A DNA stretch of 64,000 bases from Magicicada septendecula (lineage: Eukaryota > Arthropoda > Insecta > Hemiptera > Cicadidae). Below the pieces are notes generated by a model, which saw only the letters and a program-made list of their open reading frames with translations, ran no database searches and was not told the origin of the DNA. The first letter of the stretch is position 1; every line of letters begins with the position of its first letter. The DNA is taken from NCBI GenBank assembly GCA_034769895.1, contig CM068372.1:371895258-371959257 (forward strand), in the 5' to 3' direction. Below, in pieces: positions 57,065-64,000 of this stretch. The position numbers were made by a program, and so were the translations under genes.

Positions 57065-59035
57065 GCCCTAGGAGCGCGAGGTGTACGGATGTGAGCCGGA
57101 CACCATAGTGCCGTATATGAAGTTCCTACTTCAAAAATAGTTGTAAAAGTAGTTTAAACAACTACTAAGAAACTAAGTTTCTGAGATCTGAGAAAGCTAT
57201 CACTATGCGCTGGAGCGTAACCTACAATGTTAACAATCTAATTATTATGTGAGTACCGATCTTTTACGGAATCAGTTAATCGACACAGCCCTAAAATAAA
57301 ACATTCAACTTTCTTTATTCATCAAATATATTCGAACCACAACAATCCTTCTACACGAATACAGTAAACTAAATATATTTACCATTTAAGTAACAATAAT
57401 GATCACTAAAAATCATTCATTTTACCAGATCGCAATTAAAAAAAATATACAGTTAACATAATTTCGCACAGTCAATACAACGCACAATATACAGCCCCTA
57501 CCAGTCGGTAAAAAACAACTTGCCTACTGACAAGATTTACGCGCAGCCTACATGTCAAGGTCACCATGAATGAGTCTCGGAGTAAGCAGGCTAACATCGA
57601 GGAGTGCGTATAGATGAGCCGAGAGGCTTGAAACCGCTTATGAACAGTATAATTGCGTGTTAGTGGTTGAAATACAAGTCTAGTAAAAATTATACTTAAC
57701 CACTAAATTGTGTTTATTTTAATTACTATTAGTCATGTAACTTTATTTAAAATATTCACTTATAAGGCATCTTCTGTATCATAATTGAATCCCATGTTCA
57801 TCGACTAAATCTGTAGCAAATTTCCATTTGTTAAAACTACACACAAAAATGTATTATAAGTTAGAATAAGATCACTGGAAGAAAGTTTTAGATTGCCTGC
57901 TTGTGAAATAAAAAACTATATATATAATTCTTGGATTTCGTTGTCCATGACGTGTCCGTTTCTTAACTAAATATAATTATTTCACTACGACTCGGAACAC
58001 AAAACTTTTTATGGGTAAAAACGTAAAAGCTTTACCTTACAACCATAACCGGTTTCCACTTTTCATATAATATATATAATCAATAAGTAAAAATTGTTTC
58101 TTACTGCAATATTATAAAATTAATAATATTGAATTTAAACATAAATAAAAAAAGTTTTAAAATATAAAGGACACATGAAAGATTAAACTTAATTGCTAGA
58201 TACTGTTGCAATAATAAATAGACTTTAGTAAATAAAATATTAAGAAATCTTAGTAGGTTGGATATATAGAATATACAGTTTTTCGTGGTTTCACATCGGC
58301 AATCAGTTCGTTTAGTTCGATTTATTGGGCTAACTCGCGTTCAGTTGATATCTTGGTCAGTTTGTCAAGCCTTTATTAATTTATTGAACTGCGAATGTAA
58401 GATTTTATAAACTCAAATTTAGAAAGGCGTCTCTCAGTAGTTGTGACACACGTTGGTAAAGTTAAAAGGAGCCACATAAAAGTACTAATTTCCTTGTTCA
58501 TTTAGTTTCTTACTCCCTGACGAATCCTAACATGATCAAAAGTCATCATTTCTGCCTCTCATCTTTTCCTCAGTGTTATATCTAACGTTAAAAATAGAAA
58601 TCATGCCAATAAGATTTAAAAGAATAAATGTAACTTTTACTTAATAAAATTAACCTAAAATTAATTTTTCAAATTTAAGTTTATTTATGTAAATCATAGT
58701 ATGAACTGTTCTTTGAAGAATAACGTTTTTTGCCAAATAATGTTATTAGGTTATTTTTCCGGCCTAGGAGATGAGAGGAGGTGCGTATACCCCTTAGTGG
58801 TACGGCCGGCTCTGCATATTTGTTTTTAACAAGATGGGAATAGAACCGAAACAGCCAGCCCTGAAATCCACCGCAATAATCAAAAATGCTCCAGCCACAT
58901 TCTATCTATCGTACATACTGAAACAGTTTATTCTGTTGTTAATGTATTAATGTGTTAATGGCCTACATGAGCGGACAGTGCAGTTTAATCTTGTACAGTG
59001 GCACACGAATCGCAAAATATAGACGGTTATAAGAC
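57065..59035. other. AT-rich intergenic or intronic sequence
   Basis: No exon, RNA or element end recognised. Confidence 0.35.
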
Positions 59036-59037
59036 AC

Positions 59038-59150
59038 TTGTTGCTCGTTGTTGTGATACAGCCAAAGACACTCTTCGTGTCGGGAATTGAATCCATGGTT
59101 GACAAACAATAATCTGCCAACTGACGAGCCCAGTATTGAATTTGTGAGCT
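59038..59150 (-). mobile_element. tRNA-derived SINE head
   Basis: The minus strand has GGGCTCGTCAGTTGGCAGA (59,113-59,131, A-box and D-arm-like) followed by GGATTCAATTCCC (59,082-59,094, B box) about 30 bases later. Confidence 0.6.
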
Positions 59151-59900
59151 GTTTTTAAAGCAAACGAAGAACGAAACATTTTACTGCTTTTGTTGAGTAC
59201 GACGGAGTTAAGGACAGCATATTTGAATTCGATAGTTTAAATTTACGTTTCTCGAATTTAAGTAAATTCAGGTTGTATTGATTTCGGTATTTCATGCGCC
59301 TAACATGATTGTAGCTTAGGCAGTATTTAATTGAACATTCCGCCCGTTTCCAGGGCAATCACTTTATTAGCGCCCTAGGTCGCTACCAATCTGTGCCAGG
59401 CGAATCTTGGACCCGGGCTCAGCGTACACTCACCCTCAATTAGATAACTAATTGAAAACTCACGGCCGGTAGCATGCCACACCCTTAATCCAGATCATCA
59501 TGGTCCCTGCGGCAGGAGCTCTATTTCAAGCTCGGGACGCAACACTGATTATTAGCGGTTTTATTTACGTTGAACTTTGCTTTGCTAATTTAGGCTATCG
59601 TATTCAGTGAGCGCCACATGTCGCCTCACATCACTAGTTATAAACAAATGCCTTTTTGTCAAGCGACAAGAATAAATAAATAAAAAACTATTTACACTGT
59701 CAGTCTTCAATGGTTTTACATGACTACGCTATAGGCTATAAAGTGTCATTTATGCCTTCAGATCATTTTTGTTTAATTTTTACATGTTCGGTTTCAACAG
59801 AATATTAATTGAGTAACTAAACAGTAGTGTTACCAATATTCTGCGCATCAGTACTTATTGGAAACATTTGTGTAAACAGTGTACCACAAGTGCCAAGTGG
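59150..59900. other. intergenic
   Basis: A GC-richer unidentified patch at 59,360-59,570, possibly an old repeat. No gene. Confidence 0.3.
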
Positions 59901-59904
59901 TAAA

Positions 59905-59940
59905 ATTTTGATAAAATTATCGAAACGTCGGACAATAACT
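59905..59940 (+). ncRNA. decayed hammerhead-like motif
   Basis: GATAA/TTATC stem II (59,910-59,914 with 59,917-59,921), GAA, ACGT and C59,929 are all present, but the CTGANGA box is replaced by AATTTT. Probably inactive. Confidence 0.4.
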
Positions 59941-61180
59941 CGAATTTAAAACGCCACAGCTGCAGTTTACACGAGACCTTGTACGAAAGGTGCCTATGGT
60001 GAGTTACAACTGAGAGGCAGAACGATTAGTAAACCGAGAAATAGGTTTGCGGATACGTTTGCTTTGAATTCAATTTTTTTAAACTAAATACGTGAAGAGA
60101 TATACGGAATTTAGTGCGGTTTAATCAATATTTATTAGTTTTGTGTATTGTACCTTCTTTTTGTATTTCTGCCAACTCAATAAAGAATAAAAATTTTCAT
60201 TGACAGTGCGGTTGAAAATAACTCTTGAACAGTCTTTATTGCAACTGAATCATTCCCATCAAATCTACCGAAATTCTTGTTCATCTCGCAGTAATTCGTT
60301 CAATTTTGCATTGCCTAACCAATTTCCCCAACGGTCTGTGGGGAAGAAAAGACGTGGTGCCTTTTTATGTACGCTTCGGTAATCAGAGCGGAGGTTTAAC
60401 GAAATTTTTTTTCTATTTCAATGATCTGTCTCTGTCATGACACTGCCCTCAAACGTCTTCAGCCACTCTGTGAAGCTCATGTGCGAGACACGTAACGTGC
60501 GCCATTTTTTAATACATTACTAGTTCTTTGGCTGCCTTTACTATATAGGCCTAAGTAGGAGTTTCTGTTGCAAAGAGGAACACATGGCATCGTTTCACTT
60601 TATCTGGCCACATCAGCTGCACTGCATTGACATAAAGAACAGTTAAGCCAATAAATTATTAATATTATTGCTATTATACGGAAAGCGAAATGAAAAGGCT
60701 GAATAATAGTAACACAGTAATATTGTTGTAGCATTGATAGTAAATAAACCAGTGTTATTTAGCGAGACGTAAAAAGTACACTCCAATAACCTATATGCTT
60801 TTGCTCGAAGTATGATCAAAAATATGCTTTTGTAAACGCGTCGACTAAAACTCGAATTTCGTTTTTCATATCAAATAATGGCATAAGATGAACATTTTTT
60901 CACCATCGATGGGATAAGGACCAAGTTTTCTAACCATCAACTTCGATGTTTTTGTTCGACAGCGATCATCGATAGTTTTGTTTCGATGCTCATCCCTAGT
61001 AAGTAGTGCGTACTGATTTAGAGAATGTTACCTATGTGTATATTGAGGCATAGCAAACATATTGATTCAGACACGTGTACAAATTCAGATTGTCTGTCGT
61101 GTACTGTGCTTAATGGGTATATGTAAACTATTATAGAATTACTGTTATATAAATACAATTGTTTTCATCAATCCATCCAG
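59941..61180. other. intergenic
   Basis: At 60,900-61,005, repeated ATCGATG/CATCGA strings and a minus-strand CTAGGGATGAGCATCGA resemble an hAT-type subterminal region, but no partner end was found. Confidence 0.3.
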
Positions 61181-61184
61181 CCTC

Positions 61185-61245
61185 AGCGCTACAGCCATGG
61201 CCAGCTCTAGTAGAAGGCCGGAACATTAAACGTGGAAACACTGGA
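61185..61245 (+). repeat. LINE 3'-tail-like segment, inverted partner of 61,665-61,715
   Basis: CTAGTAGAAGGCCGGAA then ATTAAACGTGG is repeated in inverted orientation at about 61,668-61,698. It is probably a short 5'-truncated LINE tail facing fragment O. Confidence 0.6.
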
Positions 61246-61667
61246 ACCAGATGATATTTTGAGGCCGACTAGACGATCTCTTAATTTATGTATTTCAATA
61301 ATGAAATCGCGTCATTTTTAGTTGCCGGTTAACAACAGTTTTATAATTCTTCATTTTTTCCAAATTAAAAGTTTATTATGTAAAATACTGTTATATTATT
61401 TAAGAAATATAATAATTAATTCATTCTTATGATACGAATTCAATAATTCGAACAAAATTAATTCATTAGGCCTAACACTAATTCATTAATTTCTTCAACT
61501 CAAACGCATAGTACTAAGTGCGCACAGACCTATAATTAAGATTTAGCTATAAATAATAGGCCTATTCATGATTTTAGTAATGCTATGAAATTAAATAAAA
61601 ATATAACATGTTCACTTTAGCTATTTTATTATACTATGCTTATACGCCTCAGACGCATAAACGTTGC

Positions 61668-62170
61668 CACGTTTAATATTCCGGCCTTCTACTAGATTCG
61701 GCCATACTACAGTCCATGTGGGGCCTGGGCATCTTTCACAACACAGTTCCTTTTCCTTCTGTCCTCTACCACTCGCCTACACGTACGGACACCAAGTCTT
61801 CTGAGGTCCCCTTCCTCTTCTGTCCAGCCACGTTTTCTTAGGTTTTCCTTTCGGCTTTCTTTCACCTGGTCTGCCGCGGAATATTCTTTTAAGCATTCTT
61901 TCTTCTGTCATCCTGCCCAGAAGTGACCTGCCCGCCTTATTCTTGCCTTCTTTATCTCACCTAACAAACCAGGTTCCTCATAGAGCTCCAGCAGCTGATT
62001 ATTTCTCCGTATTCTCCACACTCCGTTCTCCACAACTGATCCGTACATTTTCATTAGGATTTTGTCTCCCATCTTTGCTCCATGTTTCCCCCCTCTTGTT
62101 GTCAGAGCCCACGTTTCAGATTCACAGGTGACAACTGGTCTCAATAATATTGTTAATTGTTTCATTGTAA
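61668..62170 (-). pseudogene. non-LTR RT C-terminal fragment (O)
   Basis: The minus frame reads TILLRPVVTCESETWALTTR, VVENGVWRIRRNNQLLELYE, GEIKKARIRRAGHFWAG, then after a stop a shifted frame RMTEERMLKRIFRGRPGERK and PKKTWLD. This is the canonical C-terminal part of an insect LINE ORF2 plus its 3' end (ACTAGATTCGGCC...). The catalytic domain is missing and stops are present. Confidence 0.85.
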
Positions 62171-62174
62171 TGTG

Positions 62175-63100
62175 AATAAAACATGAAAACGACAACGTTC
62201 TAAGTATGTTGAAGTTTATACGTGTATTTATTAGTAATTTTAGTATTCTAAGAACATTGTTCACGCTATCCTGGTAACACTACATTACCACAAAATTAAT
62301 TTGGTATAATTAGACATGCTAATTATTTTCGCCTTAATTAAAGGTGGCAGCAATTGGATAAATACGCGGGTGGCATGCGAACGTTGAGGTAATTACACCA
62401 AAAAAATGTTTTTACTTAATTATGTTTATTATGCGAATGTTTACTTAATTACATTGTAGTAAACTAATATTTAATGAATTTCTAATGTTTAATTAATGCT
62501 TTCGCGATAACAAATTTCACAAATTGGTAACATTTTTCCGTGTCGTGTGAATACAAGGAATTCCCTGAAGGTCGTGTGATCTGTAGGTATATGTGGAACT
62601 AATTTTGTGACACGCCCTAAAAAACGATCCTTTTGCGCTCCCAAGTGTACGGTTCCAGCATGGATGTTTTGCTAACTAAAATTATCATTGATTAACTCGA
62701 GAAAATATTTCAACGACAACTTCGGAAAATAAAAAGGCTGCTGATCCACCGAGTTTAGTGGCTAAATACATAACTATCTAAATAAATTTACTAATTGCCT
62801 GGTACTTAATAGTGCACGATGAAGCCTCAACATGACAACATGACGATGGTTGCAACCGGAAACAGTGAAACGATTACAAACTGTATTGAACACGACCAAA
62901 CGTGACGAACCCAACAAGCATCCCGTTCGTTTTGTTTAATCTCACCATAATATAGGCCTATATTTTCACTACGTATAGACGTAGAACGTTCCTTGTGCTA
63001 CGAACAAAAAGGATAAGCAAGAATCCAAATCCGCATTCAAACAAACTAACAGTAGACGATTAAACGGCTCTCAGTTTTAACTCGACCGTTCGGCATTTGA
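62175..63100. other. AT-rich intergenic sequence
   Basis: No feature supported. Confidence 0.35.
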
Positions 63101-64000
63101 CTGTCTGTCTATTTGGGGTATGTCTCAAGATGAATTTTAACGCGTGAAACGATTTTCATAAAACTTGGCATGCGTGTACATACTGTTACCTTACAGAGTC
63201 CTATTGTTTCTGAGATTGATACCTCCAAAAATAGACGGTGGGAGCATAAATGTGAGGGGTCAAAATTTTAAAGAAATCTGAAAGTCGATGTAGGGTATCA
63301 AGTTGTAGGAAATCTTAATCAAAATATGAATTTAGTAGGCCTATTTATATTTTAAAATTTTGGGACGCTGGGGATCAGAAAGTGGGTAAAATTTTGATGA
63401 GATCGCAAAAAGTCATGTAGCATATAAAATTACAACGAATTTTAACTACAGTTTGAATGTAGCGTTAAGGTCTTGAAATTTCAAAATTTTGTGATGACAG
63501 GGCATAAAAGTTTGATAAAATTGTGTATTCCATGTGGGGCATCAAATTAAAGGGAATTGTAACCATAGTCAAAACATAGTTTACTAAGTCCATGTCGGGT
63601 ATCAAATTAAAGGGAATTTACTTATAATCTGAATTTGGTGTACACTTTAAGAAAGTTTCAAATTTTTAGACCCCACAACCAAAAAAGTATTAAAAATTAT
63701 TTTAAATTGTAAAAATCCACCCGGGTATCAGATTAAAGGAAATTTTAACCGCAGTGTGAATTTAGTGCTTATTTTTGAGAATTTAAAAATTTTTGGACTC
63801 AAAAACCCTAAAAAGTAGAGAAAAACTTTGATCAAATTGAAAAAATTCGTGTGGGAATTTTACTTAAAATATAAATTTAGTGTTAGATTTAGGAAATTTA
63901 AAGTTTTTGAACACCAGGGCCTAAAAAGTTGATCAACACCTTAGTAAAATTGCAAATTCCACGTGGGGTAACAAATTAAAGAGAATTTTAACTAAAATCC
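63100..64000 (+). repeat. ~125 bp tandem-repeat element, copy 3 (runs off the window)
   Basis: The leader 63,100-63,240 contains CTGTCTGTCT and CTTGGCATGCGTG. Units then start at about 63,293, 63,418, 63,536, 63,597 (short), 63,723, 63,850 and 63,965, each with GGGTATCAAATTAAAGG-like, GAATTTxGTG and AAAATTTTGAT-like landmarks. Unit length is mostly 115-127 bp. The array continues past the end of the window. Confidence 0.8.

Noticed and set aside
60890..61005. hAT-like terminus with CTAGGGATGAGCATCGA
   Set aside because: Only one end is visible and no duplication or partner end was found.

Overview
The window looks like part of a large, AT-rich, gene-poor arthropod genome, most likely an insect. 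The signs are an interstitial run of the insect telomere unit (CCTAA/TTAGG)n at 21,681, long CA/TG microsatellites, tRNA-derived SINE heads, many decayed tails of non-LTR retrotransposon reverse transcriptases (RTs), jockey-, pogo- and hAT-type remnants, and a palindromic 8-mer (TAGGCCTA) far more common than base composition predicts. The species cannot be fixed from the sequence; a hemipteroid insect or a cockroach would fit.

Only one stretch looks like a host gene: a terminal exon on the minus strand (55,861-56,025), preceded by a splice acceptor and ending in a stop, whose protein resembles the C-terminal end of the GH56 hyaluronidase catalytic domain. Most of the rest is mobile DNA and its debris.

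Layout. 1-24 kb: microsatellites, RT fragments (3.3, 7.7, 8.4, 10.1, 16.8, 18.2, 19.0 and 19.6 kb), a hAT remnant (6.2 kb), a broken multicopy ORF (12.7-13.6 kb), two arrays of a ~125 bp repeat (5.2 and 13.9 kb), SINE heads, and a foldback element (19.8-20.1 kb). 24-31 kb: two adjacent RT tails, then degenerate tandem repeats. 31.1-34.0 kb: a complete but frameshifted pogo-type DNA transposon with matching ends, TA target duplication and a C-terminal PHD-like finger. 37.25-37.74 kb: a nearly perfect ~490 bp palindrome. 39.2-48.0 kb: a young LTR retrotransposon on the minus strand with 2.49 kb LTRs, primer binding site and polypurine tract; it keeps only a broken gag and a scrap resembling protease. 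48.0-50.0 kb: a related solo LTR. 50.0-51.4 kb: an RT fragment whose 3' AT-rich tail seems to be the landing site for both LTR elements. 55-57 kb: MITE-like elements, the host exon and a dispersed repeat. 61-64 kb: an RT tail and a third array of the ~125 bp repeat, which runs off the end.

The most interesting signal is a set of small hammerhead-ribozyme-like motifs (CTGANGA, stem II, GAAAC) at 0.83, 16.5, 19.9, 20.0, 37.3, 37.6, 52.4 and 59.9 kb. The intact ones share two peculiarities: an extra U between the CUGANGA box and stem II, and a self-complementary stem III strand (ACGU or ACGCGU) with no loop, which suggests pairing between two RNA copies. They lie in dispersed repeats, two pairs of them as large inverted repeats. 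Minimal dimeric hammerheads of this kind are known from Penelope-like elements and retrozymes.
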